Assembly: GCA_963713445.1 (NCBI GenBank) | Contig: CAVQMB010000005.1 | Coordinates: 35,511 to 99,510, forward strand | From: CAVQMB01 sp963713445 | GTDB lineage: Bacteria; Pseudomonadota; Gammaproteobacteria; Competibacterales; Competibacteraceae | DNA length: 64,000 bases | Direction of reading: 5' to 3' | Shown here: piece by piece, positions 36,299 to 44,752 of the stretch | Layout of the letters: each line of letters begins with the position of its first letter | Position numbering within the stretch: the stretch's first letter is position 1 | Program-made: the position numbers and the translations under genes | Notes under the pieces: model-generated | What the model saw: only the letters and a program-made list of their open reading frames with translations | Databases searched by the model: none | Told to the model about the DNA's origin: nothing

Positions 36299-37564
36299 TT
36301 ACGGCTGCTGCAGGCGCTGGCGCAGCGTGGCCAGTTGTACGCACAGCGTGAAGACCTCCACTGCCTGCTGGACATCGGTCAGGCTCGGGTAGGTTGGTGC
36401 CAGCCGTATGTGACTGTCTGCGGGATCCTTGCCATACGGGTAGGCGGCACCGGCCGGGGTCAGTTTCACGCCGGCCTCACTGGCCAGCCGCACGATCTCC
36501 GTGGCCAGCCCGGGCTTGGCATAGAACGAGATGAAATAACCCCCCTGTGGTTCGGTCCAGCGGCCCATGTCGCGATTGCCCAGCGCCGTCTGCAGGCTTT
36601 CCAGCACACAGTCGAACTTGGGTTTGACCAGCGCGGCATGGTGTTGCATCAGGGCCCGAATGCCGGCGCCGTCCCTCAGAAACAGCGCGTGACGCTGCTG
36701 GTTAAGCTTGTCGGGACCGATGGTGACCACGCCCATGTGTTGCTTGAAGCTGGCGAGGTTGGCCGGGCTGGTTGCCAGAAAGGCCAGTCCGGCGCCGGCG
36801 AAGGTCATCTTAGAGGTCGAGGCGAACTGCACTACCGAATCCTCGGTGCCATGACGGCGGCAGGCCTCGTATAGGCTGGCCAGCGTGGGCGGCTGGTCAG
36901 TGAGATCGTGTACTACGTACGCATTGTCGTACATAACTCGGAAGTGCGGGCCGGCTCGCTTGCCCAGCGCGGCGATCCGGTCCACTGTCTCGGCACTGTA
37001 GACACAGCCGGTCGGGTTGGAGTACTTCGGTACGCACCACATGCCTTTAATCATCGGATCGCCATCGACCAGGGCCTCAACCCGGTCCATGTCCGGTCCG
37101 TCGTCGGTCATCGGGACCGGAATCATGTCGATGCCGAATTCCTCGCAGATTGCGAAATGGCGGTCGTAGCCTGGCGCCGGGCACAGGAATCGGGCCTGGC
37201 CGCTGCGGCTCCAGGCGGAGTCGCGGCTGCGTATGCCGAAGATGTGGGCATGCAACAGGTAGTGATACATGAGGGTCAGACTACTGTTGCCGCCGACTAG
37301 GACGGTTTCGGCCGGCACATCCAGCAGCAGCGCGCCGATTGCCTTGGCGCTTTTGAGCCCGTCGAGACCGCCATAATTGCGCAGATCGGTGCCTTCCGCG
37401 TGAAACTGGCCTGCCAGAATGTCGTCCATACCGTTGGCCAGATCGAGCTGATCGGTGCCCGGTTTGCCACGGGTGAGATCGAGATTGAGACGGCGGACCT
37501 GGACATCGGCGTAGCGGGCGGCGAGGTCACGTTCCTGAGTTTGCAGCGTACTGGCAGCGGTCAT
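36299..37564 (-). CDS. Aspartate aminotransferase-like PLP enzyme, subgroup Ic
   Basis: 421-residue fold-type I aminotransferase of the family with the N-terminal signature D-L-T-R-G-K-P-G-x-x-Q-L-D-L. Further landmarks are NYGGLDGL, the VPKYSNPTGCVYS motif, YDNAYVVHDL, and the PLP lysine in FASTSKMTFAGAG. Subgroup Ic enzymes have been shown to transaminate aspartate. It is the first gene of a three-gene string with the CobN fragment and the CobT-like gene; whether it belongs functionally to cobalamin metabolism is open. The ATG at 37564 was preferred over the frame start at 37651, which overlaps the divergent promoter region. Confidence 0.88.
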   Translation of the reverse strand: MTAASTLQTQERDLAARYADVQVRRLNLDLTRGKPGTDQLDLANGMDDILAGQFHAEGTDLRNYGGLDGLKSAKAIGALLLDVPAETVLVGGNSSLTLMYHYLLHAHIFGIRSRDSAWSRSGQARFLCPAPGYDRHFAICEEFGIDMIPVPMTDDGPDMDRVEALVDGDPMIKGMWCVPKYSNPTGCVYSAETVDRIAALGKRAGPHFRVMYDNAYVVHDLTDQPPTLASLYEACRRHGTEDSVVQFASTSKMTFAGAGLAFLATSPANLASFKQHMGVVTIGPDKLNQQRHALFLRDGAGIRALMQHHAALVKPKFDCVLESLQTALGNRDMGRWTEPQGGYFISFYAKPGLATEIVRLASEAGVKLTPAGAAYPYGKDPADSHIRLAPTYPSLTDVQQAVEVFTLCVQLATLRQRLQQP

Positions 37565-37662
37565 GATGGGGATGCGATCCAAGTGGTCGGGTGGGTGGGG
37601 GACGATACTGTAATACAATAATACAATTCCAAAATCGAAGCCTGTGTGCAAGGTGACCCGTT

Positions 37663-37830
37663 ATGTCGGAGACCGCCCGGACCGTGCCATACTGGGTGCG
37701 GTTGCGCATGGCCCTGGCTGCTGCCGCGCTGGGGCTGATGCTGCTCTACGGCGTTGGATTTGCTGAAGGGGACATGGTTTCTGCGATTAGCGGCGTGGCC
37801 CGCCACGCCTTCGGTTTTCCCGGGCTTTAA
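37663..37830 (+). CDS. cbtB: CbtB-like small cobalt-transporter subunit
   Basis: 55-residue protein with one membrane helix (M-A-L-A-A-A-A-L-G-L-M-L-L-Y-G-V-G-F-A) and a C-terminal R-H-A-F-G-F-P segment. This matches CbtB, the single-span partner of the predicted cobalt transporter CbtA, which is encoded three bases downstream. The canonical C terminus has extra histidines (an H-D-x-R-H-x-x-G-F-P-C-H pattern as I recall it), of which only one His is kept here. Translation is from the ATG at 37663. The call relies on pairing with cbtA. Confidence 0.75.
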   Translation: MSETARTVPYWVRLRMALAAAALGLMLLYGVGFAEGDMVSAISGVARHAFGFPGL

Positions 37831-37833
37831 GCC

Positions 37834-38472
37834 ATGTGGGCTGGACTTTTGCGTATGGCGGTCATCAGCGGTCTGGCCGCGGGACTGGTGCTCGATCTGT
37901 TGCAGCAATTTAGGGTGGAGCCGTTACTGTATGCCGCCCACGCCCGCGATCTGACCGCCTTAATAGAGCACGGTGGGGCCAGCTGGCCGGGTTTGCCGGT
38001 GGCCCTGCTGGCGACCGATGCGGTGGCTGGCATCGGTTTCGCCCTGCTGCTGCAGGCGGCTTTTCTGCTGCGCGGCAGGATCGACGGGTGGCGTGGCCTG
38101 CTGTGGGGACTGGGCGGTTACCTGGGCCTGTTCGTGCTGCCGGCGCTGGGTTTGCCGCCCAGGCTGCCGGGCACGGCGTTGCCGCTGCTGGCGCTGCGCC
38201 AGGGCTGGTGGCTGCTGGCCGTGGCCTGCTCGGCGGCCGGTCTGGCGCTGCTTGTGCTGGGGCGGCGCTGGTGGTGGAAAGCCGGCGGCCTGGCGTTGCT
38301 GTTGGTGCCGCACTGGGTGGGCGCGCCCCAGCCCGCGCTGCAGGTGGCCGTGGTGCCGGCGGCGATGAATCAGCAGTTCGCGCTGGCCGCCGGCTGGACC
38401 AACGGTGTGTTCTGGCTGTTGCTCGGCGGCCTGGGTGGGTGGTTGCACCGGCGCTGGCAGACGCCATCGTGA
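37834..38472 (+). CDS. cbtA: CbtA-like predicted cobalt transporter
   Basis: 212-residue integral membrane protein with about five to six helices and a first helix of the form M-A-V-I-S-G-L-A-A-G-L-V-L-D. CbtA proteins were proposed as cobalt transporters from cobalamin-riboswitch association. No B12 riboswitch is visible upstream, where only about 100 bases separate the divergent aminotransferase and cbtB. It reads with cbtB away from the CobN/CobT-like cluster; a shared role in cobalt or cobalamin supply is likely but inferred. Confidence 0.8.
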   Translation: MWAGLLRMAVISGLAAGLVLDLLQQFRVEPLLYAAHARDLTALIEHGGASWPGLPVALLATDAVAGIGFALLLQAAFLLRGRIDGWRGLLWGLGGYLGLFVLPALGLPPRLPGTALPLLALRQGWWLLAVACSAAGLALLVLGRRWWWKAGGLALLLVPHWVGAPQPALQVAVVPAAMNQQFALAAGWTNGVFWLLLGGLGGWLHRRWQTPS

Positions 38473-38554
38473 CAGTGGCCTTGAGGCTTGTTGAAACGAT
38501 TCCAATGCTGGTAACCGCGGCGGCCCGCCGGGCGTCTCAGCGCGATCAGCGACG

Positions 38555-39673
38555 TCACCGGTTAGCCGGCGTTTCGCCTGGTGCCGTGCTGGCCGGCCCG
38601 GAAACTGCAGGCCTGGTACCCGGTTCCGCGGCCTTCGAAGAATCTGTGCAAGGGCTCTGGCGTGCCTGGTCCAGCTCTGTCTGCAAACGTTTCAACTCGC
38701 CTTCGAGCTGTTGTACGTTTGCTTGCAGGCGTTCATTGTCACGCCCCAGCATGAGTTCGCGCTGGTGCAGGCGTTCCAGCGCGGTTTCCAGTCCGCTCAG
38801 ACTGGTGTTCTGCTGAGCCAGCCGGCCGCGCAGTTCGGCGGCGTCGCGCTCGGCACCGCCATGCTGCTCGCGTTCCCGGCTGAGGGTCTGTTCCAGCGCC
38901 TGCCGCTGCTCGTGCCAGGCGTGTTCCCGGGCCGCCAGCTCGCTTTCCCATTGCTCCCGCGCCCGGGTCTGGGCGGCCAGCAGTTGCTCGCGTTCGGTGC
39001 GGGCTTGTCCTCGCTCTTGGTCCAGTCGTTGGCGCAGATCGCCAGCGGTGGCTTCGGCGCGCTGGCGCTCCTCGGCTAACTGGGCCTGGTGGCGCGTGGC
39101 CAATGCTTCGCGTTCCTGGCGCTGCTCGCGCTCGGCAGACGCCAGCGCGGCACGGGCCTGCTGCAAGGCTTCGTCGAGCGCGGCCCGGCGCTCGCTGCTG
39201 GCCCGCAGATCGCCAGCGGTCTGCTGATGGGCGTTGCGCTCGGCCGCAAGCTGTTCGCTGCGCTCGGCCAGTTGCTGGGTGGTGCGGTCGAGGTCGCTCT
39301 GCAGCCGATCCCGGTCGTGGGCCAGACGGTTGAGCTCGGCGGCTGCGGCTGACTGCGCTGCGCGGGCCTCGGCCACTTCCCGCTGGGCGGCGGCACGTTC
39401 CTCCCGGAAGACGTCGCGGGCCTGCTCCACGGCGATCTGCCAGAAGGTCTCTACGGCCGGTAGCAGGGTCTCGGGCAGGCCGGGCGGCAGGGCCGTCGGT
39501 GCAGTTTTATCCGGATGGGTGTCCTGCCAGCGCCGCAGATGGTTGGAGATGGTGGTGTTGGAGCCGGAGCCGAGCTCCTGACGCACCCGCTGGATCGTGG
39601 GGTTGTCGCCTCGGCTGAGCAGCATGGTGGCGGCGCGCGCCACGTCCTCATAGGTTATCCCCGTGCGTGCCAT
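38555..39673 (-). CDS. KfrA-like DNA-binding coiled-coil protein
   Basis: 372 residues. The N terminus (about residues 1-110) is a KfrA_N domain of plasmid-replication-region proteins: GITYEDVARAATMLLSRGDNPT followed by a helix-turn-helix (VRQELGSGSNTTISNHLRRW). Residues about 90-340 form one long coiled coil rich in Glu, Arg, Gln and Ala. The tail is a low-complexity Ser/Pro/Ala segment. KfrA proteins are linked to plasmid maintenance, but chromosomal copies are frequent; nothing else plasmid-like is nearby. GGGAG five bases upstream supports the ATG at 39673. Confidence 0.87.
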   Translation of the reverse strand: MARTGITYEDVARAATMLLSRGDNPTIQRVRQELGSGSNTTISNHLRRWQDTHPDKTAPTALPPGLPETLLPAVETFWQIAVEQARDVFREERAAAQREVAEARAAQSAAAAELNRLAHDRDRLQSDLDRTTQQLAERSEQLAAERNAHQQTAGDLRASSERRAALDEALQQARAALASAEREQRQEREALATRHQAQLAEERQRAEATAGDLRQRLDQERGQARTEREQLLAAQTRAREQWESELAAREHAWHEQRQALEQTLSREREQHGGAERDAAELRGRLAQQNTSLSGLETALERLHQRELMLGRDNERLQANVQQLEGELKRLQTELDQARQSPCTDSSKAAEPGTRPAVSGPASTAPGETPANR

Positions 39674-39748
39674 CGGATCTCCCACAGGTGGCCGGCAGAG
39701 TGGCGCGAAGGCCGATGCTGCCGAGTATGCCGGAAGCGTTCCGCCGGG

Positions 39749-40546
39749 TTAAGCGGAGGCGGTCTCCGGACTCGCGCGGCCAGCCCGTATCACGTGCTCC
39801 TGCGGGGTGAACCAGGCCAGTTTGGATTGCAGCTTCACCACCTCCCCGATGATCACCAGACTGGGCGAATCCGCCTGCTGCTCGGCAGCCAGTCGGGGCA
39901 GGTTACTCAGGGTGCCGGTGATGACCCGCTGGTTGGTCGTGGTGCCTTGCGCGACAATGGCGGCTGGGAGTGCGGGATCGGCGCCGTGGGCCTGCAGCTG
40001 ATGGCTGATCCAGGGCAGGTTATGCAGTCCCATGTACAAGACCAAAGTCTGACCGGGCTGACTCAGCCGGCCCCAGTCAAGGTCAGTGCCGGCGCGTCGG
40101 TGGCCGGTGGCAAACACCACCGATTGGGCGTAGTCGCGGTGGGTTAGTGGAATCCCGGCAAAGGCGGCACAGCCCTGGGCCGCACTGATGCCCGGCACCA
40201 CCTGGAAGGGAACTCCGGCCTGCACCAGCGCCTCCAGTTCCTCGCCGCCGCGGCCGAAGATGAACGGGTCACCGCCCTTGAGCCGGCAGACCCGCTGGCC
40301 GGCGCGGGCCAGTTCGATCAGCAGCTGATTGATTGCGGCCTGTTCCATGACGTGCCGGCAGCGGCCCTTGCCGACGAAGATACGTTCGGCGTCTAGCCGC
40401 GCCAGTTCCAGGATGGCCTGGCCCACCAGGCGGTCGTACACGACCACGTCGGCTCGGCCGAGCAGGCGGGCTGCCCGCAGGGTGAGCAGCTCGGGATCAC
40501 CGGGCCCGGCCCCGACCAGATAGACTTCGCCTTGAGATGTGTGCAT
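39749..40546 (-). CDS. cobA: Uroporphyrinogen-III C-methyltransferase (SUMT)
   Basis: 265-residue SAM-dependent methylase that makes precorrin-2, the branch point to siroheme and cobalamin. Motifs: VYLVGAGPGDPELLTLRA at the N terminus, VVYDRLV, RLKGGDPFIFGRGGEE, and VVPGISAAQGCAAFAGIPLTHR. The dehydrogenase/chelatase domain of CysG is not present, so it is the monofunctional form. The ATG at 40546 starts exactly at the usual family N terminus. Proximity to the CobT/CobN/Cbt cluster is suggestive, but the KfrA-like gene intervenes, so it could equally serve siroheme synthesis. Confidence 0.94.
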   Translation of the reverse strand: MHTSQGEVYLVGAGPGDPELLTLRAARLLGRADVVVYDRLVGQAILELARLDAERIFVGKGRCRHVMEQAAINQLLIELARAGQRVCRLKGGDPFIFGRGGEELEALVQAGVPFQVVPGISAAQGCAAFAGIPLTHRDYAQSVVFATGHRRAGTDLDWGRLSQPGQTLVLYMGLHNLPWISHQLQAHGADPALPAAIVAQGTTTNQRVITGTLSNLPRLAAEQQADSPSLVIIGEVVKLQSKLAWFTPQEHVIRAGRASPETASA

Positions 40547-40646
40547 CACGCCCGACCGTGCTTTCTCCGCGAGAGCTGGCTGGAGGACGCGATGGTCGGA
40601 CAGTCCGATGCGGCTTGTCCAAGACGGATGCGCTATAAGGTTATGC

Positions 40647-41357
40647 TCAGTCGCAGCCGAGCTGCTCGGCCAGATCATGGAAGTCGCGGGCCACGAAGTT
40701 GTAACGCTGGCTGGGCGCCAGATCATGCTTCTGGGCCGGGCCGTATTCCCTGGGCCGCGCTACAAAGGCGGTAGCCAGTCCGCAGCCGGCGGCGGCGGCC
40801 AGATCGCCGTTGTGGGCGGCCACCATCAGACACTTGGCCGGTGCCAGGTCCAGCAGCTCGCAGGCGGCCAGGTAGGCCTCCGGCTGCGGTTTGTAGTGGC
40901 GGGCTATTTCGGCGCCCAGGATCAGGTCCCAGCACAGGCCGGCACGGCGCGCCATGTCGACCATCAGCGACACGTTGCCGTTGGACAACGGGGCCACGAT
41001 GTGGCGCCGGCGCATCCGGGTGAGGCCGCCGACCGCGTCTGGCCAGGGTTCCAGCCGGTGCCAGATACGGTTGAGGTGATCCAGTTCGGCCTCGCTCAGT
41101 ACGGCCAGGAAGTCGAACCGCCGGGCTAGCTGCTCCAGGCTCATCCGGTGCAGGCGGTCGAGTTTGGCCCAGCCCAGTTCGCCATTGCGCACCCGTTCCA
41201 GAGTGGGCTGGTAGAGCTCCCGCCAGGCGTCGGCGAAGGCCGCCCAGTCGGTGTCGAGCCCATGGGTCTGGCCGAACACGGTGAGCTCGCGGACGATGCT
41301 GCCGCGCCAGTCCACTACGGTGCCGAAGACGTCGAACAACAAGGCTTGGACTGCCAT
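40647..41357 (-). CDS. Haloacid dehalogenase type II (L-2-haloacid dehalogenase-like)
   Basis: 236-residue HAD hydrolase. The nucleophilic Asp is in LLFDVFGTVVDW, motif II in APLSNGNVSLM, the Lys in ARHYKPQPEAYLAACELL, and the final acidic motif in MVAAHNGDLAAAAGCGL. This matches the subgroup annotated as type II haloacid dehalogenases, many of which act on other small phosphate or haloacid substrates. It ends about 100 bases before the SUMT gene and is divergent from dinB. Confidence 0.9.
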   Translation of the reverse strand: MAVQALLFDVFGTVVDWRGSIVRELTVFGQTHGLDTDWAAFADAWRELYQPTLERVRNGELGWAKLDRLHRMSLEQLARRFDFLAVLSEAELDHLNRIWHRLEPWPDAVGGLTRMRRRHIVAPLSNGNVSLMVDMARRAGLCWDLILGAEIARHYKPQPEAYLAACELLDLAPAKCLMVAAHNGDLAAAAGCGLATAFVARPREYGPAQKHDLAPSQRYNFVARDFHDLAEQLGCD

Positions 41358-41408
41358 CGCGGCTGCCTCGCGCTATGCTAATGGCCGGGACCGACGATTC
41401 TCCACCCA

Positions 41409-42476
41409 ATGCCGGCTCAACGCAAAATCATTCACATCGACATGGACGCCTTCTACGCCGCGGTCGAACAGCGTGACCAGCCCGCGCTGCGCGGCCGGCC
41501 GGTGGTGGTCGGTGGCGATCCCGCCGGCCGCGGGGTAGTCGCCACCGCCAGCTACGAGGCCCGGGTGTTCGGTATCCACTCGGCGATGCCGGCCGCCCAT
41601 GCCCGCCGGTTGTGCCCGGAGGCGGTGTTTCTGCGGCCCCGGTTCAGCGTCTATCGCGAGGTGTCGCGCGAACTGCGGGCGATCATGACGCGTTATACAG
41701 GCCTGATCGAACCGTTGTCGCTGGACGAGGCTTATCTCGATGTCAGCGACTGCCAGCAGTTCAGCAATTCAGCTACCCTGATCGCCCGCGACATCCGCCG
41801 GGCTATTTACGATGAGTTGGGGCTGACGGCATCGGCGGGTGTGTCTTACAACAAGTTCCTGGCCAAGCTGGCCTCGGACATCGACAAGCCCGATGGCCAG
41901 CACCTGATCATGCCGGAGCAGGGTCCCGGTTTTATTGCCGGGTTGCCGATAGGCCGCTTTCACGGCATCGGCCGGGCCACCGAAGCCCGGATGAAGGCAC
42001 TAGGCATCCAGAACGGGGCTGATCTGCGGGCCTGGCCGCTGGAGCGCCTGGTCGAGACCTTTGGCAAGCTCGGCCGGCGCTATTTCCAGCTCGCCCGGGC
42101 AATCGACGAACGGCCGGTGGTATCTGAACGGGTCCACAAGTCAATTGGTGCCGAGACCACTTTCCCGCAGGATCTTGCTGACACCGCCACGATGCTGGCG
42201 GCGCTGGAACAACTGGCGGCCGAGGTCGCGGCCAACCTGGAGCGGCGCGGTCTGCAGGGCCAGACCCTGACGCTCAAGGTCAAATACACCGATTTCCACC
42301 AGATCACCCGCAGCTACACGGCCTCGCGGCCGTTGCGCGGGCTGCCCGAGATGCGCGCCCTGCTGGCGCTGCTGCTGGCCCGCACCGATGCCGCATCGCG
42401 GCCGGTGCGGCTGCTGGGCGTCACCGCCTCGCACCTGATGCCGCGGGTCGAGGAGCGCCAATTGTCGCTGTTCTGA
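41409..42476 (+). CDS. dinB: DNA polymerase IV
   Basis: Y-family translesion polymerase, 355 residues. Palm-domain acidic motifs HIDMDAFYAAVEQRD and SLDEAYLDVS are intact, with ASAGVSYNKFLAKLASD following. Little-finger residues end in the beta-clamp-binding peptide QLSLF at the extreme C terminus. No LexA box was recognised in the roughly 50-base gap to the divergent dehalogenase start. Confidence 0.97.
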   Translation: MPAQRKIIHIDMDAFYAAVEQRDQPALRGRPVVVGGDPAGRGVVATASYEARVFGIHSAMPAAHARRLCPEAVFLRPRFSVYREVSRELRAIMTRYTGLIEPLSLDEAYLDVSDCQQFSNSATLIARDIRRAIYDELGLTASAGVSYNKFLAKLASDIDKPDGQHLIMPEQGPGFIAGLPIGRFHGIGRATEARMKALGIQNGADLRAWPLERLVETFGKLGRRYFQLARAIDERPVVSERVHKSIGAETTFPQDLADTATMLAALEQLAAEVAANLERRGLQGQTLTLKVKYTDFHQITRSYTASRPLRGLPEMRALLALLLARTDAASRPVRLLGVTASHLMPRVEERQLSLF

Positions 42477-42497
42477 CGACACCCGCGTTCGATCGCT

Positions 42498-44297
42498 TCA
42501 GTGCTGGGCCCGCTGCTCAGCCGGCCCCGCATCCTGCCGGCTCAGGTTGTGGGCCGTGTTGATCAAGGCCACGTGGGATAGCGCCTGCGGGAAGTTGCCC
42601 AGCATGCGCTTGGACTTGGGGTCGTATTCCTCGGCCAGCAGACCGACATCGTTGCGCAGCGCCAGTAGCCGTTCGAACAGCGCCTTGGCCTCGTCGCGGC
42701 GGCCGATCAAAGCAAGATTGTCGGCCAGCCAGAACGAGCAGATCAGAAACATGCCCTCGTCGCCGCTGAGGCCGTCGAGCTCATCGTCAGGGGTGTAGCG
42801 CCGCACCAGCCCGTCGACCGTCAGCTCGCGCTGAATCGCTTCGATGGTCCGGGTCATGCGCGGGTCAGTCGCGGGGATGAAACCCACCAGCGGCAGCACC
42901 AGTAGCGAGGCGTCCAGGGTCTTACCGCCGTAATACTGGACGAAACTACCGCGTTCGTGATCGTAGCCGTTGGTCAGCACGTCACCGCGGATGCGGTCGC
43001 GCAGTTCGCGCCAGCGCTCGACGTCGCCCGGTAGATCCCAGCGTTCGGTGCCCTTGATGGCACGGTCCAGGGCGACCCAGGCCATGACCTTGGAGTGCGT
43101 GAAATGACGCCGTGGTCCACGCACTTCCCAGATGCCCTCGTCGGGACGCTGCCAGGCGTCAGTCAGAAAGTCGACCAGCACCTGCTGCACGCTCCAGGTG
43201 TTCTCGTCCGGCTCGATGGTGTGCAGCCGGCACAGGTGGAACGCATCCATCAACTCGCCGTAAACGTCGAGCTGGAACTGCCGGTAGGCGGCATTGCCCA
43301 GGCGCACCGGCGCGCTGTTCTGGTAACCCGGCAGCCAGTCGGCCTGGACTTCGTTCAGCAGCCGCTCGCCCGCCAGGCCGTACATGATCTGCAATTGTGA
43401 CGGCAGCCCGGCGACGGCGCGCTCCAGCCAGGTCCGCCAGGCGCGGGCCTCCTCCACGTAGCCGGCCAGCAGCATGGCGTACAGGGTGAAGGTCGCGTCG
43501 CGGATCCAGACGTAGCGGTAGTCCCAGTTACGCTCACCGCCCAGAGCTTCGGGCAGCGAGGTGGTGGGTGCCGCGACAATACCGCCAGTGGGGCTGTAGG
43601 TCAGGGCCTTGAGGGTGATCAGGGAGCGCTGCACCGCCTGCTGCCACTCGCCCTGATACTCGCAGCGGTTGGCCCAGCGGTGCCAGTAGGCTTCCGTTTC
43701 CAGTAGCAGACTGTGGGCATCCAGGGTCTGCGGGGTCGGTTTGTGCGACCGGAACCAGGTCAGGGCGAAGGCCAGGGTTTCGCCGGCGCGCACCTGAAAC
43801 TGCGCCCTGGTGGTGAAATCCTCGCTGTGCAGTTCGACCGGAGCGGTGAGTTTCAGTGCATTGCCGCCGGCCACCGCGGTGAGGCCATAAGGCGCCTTCT
43901 GCACCCAGGGCACGGTATAACCGTAGTCACAGCGCAGCAGCACCTCCATGGCCATGGCGACTGTCCCCCGCCGGCCGCGGACCATCCGGAACAGGTCGAC
44001 CCGGTCGTCACCCTTGGCCACCGGCATGAAATCGATCACGCTTACTTCGCCGGCGTCGGTTTCGAAGCGCGTTTCCAGGATCAGACTGTTGTCCCGATAG
44101 TAGCGTTTGATCGCCTGCACCTCGCCCTGTGGCGCCAGGCACCAGCGGCCGTGATCGGCTGTGCCCAGCAGCGCGCAGAAACAGGCCGATGAGTCGAACC
44201 GCGGCAGGCACAGCCAGTCGATGGAGCCGCCGCGGCTGACCAGGGCGGCGGTGCGGGTGTTGCCGATGAGGGCGTAGTCTTCTATGGGTTGGCTCAT
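42498..44297 (-). CDS. Glycoside hydrolase family 15 protein (trehalase/glucoamylase-like)
   Basis: 599-residue cytosolic GH15 protein. The N terminus has the IEDYALIGNTRTAALVSRGGS signature (split here as IEDYALIGN and SIDWLCLPRFDS), a beta-sandwich domain to about residue 230, then the (alpha/alpha)6 barrel with ERNWDYRYVWIRDATFTLYA and the catalytic-acid region GIWEVRGPRRHFTHSKVMAW. Late DEGMFLICSFWLADNLAL supplies the base. Related bacterial enzymes hydrolyse trehalose or alpha-glucosides. It is ten bases downstream of the deleted SDR gene, a common neighbour pair. Confidence 0.92.
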   Translation of the reverse strand: MSQPIEDYALIGNTRTAALVSRGGSIDWLCLPRFDSSACFCALLGTADHGRWCLAPQGEVQAIKRYYRDNSLILETRFETDAGEVSVIDFMPVAKGDDRVDLFRMVRGRRGTVAMAMEVLLRCDYGYTVPWVQKAPYGLTAVAGGNALKLTAPVELHSEDFTTRAQFQVRAGETLAFALTWFRSHKPTPQTLDAHSLLLETEAYWHRWANRCEYQGEWQQAVQRSLITLKALTYSPTGGIVAAPTTSLPEALGGERNWDYRYVWIRDATFTLYAMLLAGYVEEARAWRTWLERAVAGLPSQLQIMYGLAGERLLNEVQADWLPGYQNSAPVRLGNAAYRQFQLDVYGELMDAFHLCRLHTIEPDENTWSVQQVLVDFLTDAWQRPDEGIWEVRGPRRHFTHSKVMAWVALDRAIKGTERWDLPGDVERWRELRDRIRGDVLTNGYDHERGSFVQYYGGKTLDASLLVLPLVGFIPATDPRMTRTIEAIQRELTVDGLVRRYTPDDELDGLSGDEGMFLICSFWLADNLALIGRRDEAKALFERLLALRNDVGLLAEEYDPKSKRMLGNFPQALSHVALINTAHNLSRQDAGPAEQRAQH

Positions 44298-44306
44298 GAA
44301 CAGGTC

Positions 44307-44618
44307 CTAGCCGTTGTCGCGGAAAGCGGGGTAAAGCATCATGCCGCCGTTTACCACCAGGGTGGTGCCGGTGATGTAATCGGCAGCATACGGGGTCAGC
44401 CAGACCACCGCTTGGGCGATGTCGGCGGGTTCGCCGATCCGGCCTTCGATTTCGGCAACCACCGTGTCCGCTGCGTCGGTCTGCTCGGGCAGGTGATTGA
44501 CCACCACGTGCGCACCGGCCTGGCCCAGCGCTAGCGCGCAGGCGCGGCCGATGCCGGAACTGGCGCCGGTGACCAGGGCGACCTGCCCGGCCACGGAGGG
44601 CTGGCTGGATTGTGTCAT
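44307..44618 (-). pseudogene. Short-chain dehydrogenase with internal in-frame deletion
   Basis: The 103-residue product starts like a glucose-1-dehydrogenase-type SDR (VALVTGASSGIGRACALALGQAGAHVVV) up to about residue 50 (VVAEIEG). It then continues directly with the SDR C terminus (RIGEPADIAQAVVWLTPYAADYITG, VNGGMMLYPAFRDNG). Full-length relatives are about 260 residues, so about 150 are missing, including the N-x-A-G strand and the catalytic Ser/Tyr-x-x-x-Lys. The frame is uninterrupted across the join. Start chosen at the ATG of 44618; an ATG four codons upstream is also possible. It cannot be an active dehydrogenase. Confidence 0.8.
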
Positions 44619-44752
44619 TGTTGTCTCCACGACGATTCATGGGTGGGTTGCCACGGGCTGGGCCGTCTGTCTATTCTCGACTGTGGCCTGGGCAGCGGGT
44701 TCCGCAACTGCATGGCAGATGTCGATATCGTTATGTTTTGGGAATCGCGGTG

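Noticed and set aside
37565..37662. Cobalamin riboswitch before cbtB
   Set aside because: The gap is under 100 bases, too short for a complete B12 riboswitch, and no B12-box-like sequence was seen.
38555..39673. Integrated plasmid signalled by the KfrA-like gene
   Set aside because: Composition matches the core and no replication, partition or transfer gene is adjacent; chromosomal KfrA-like genes are common.
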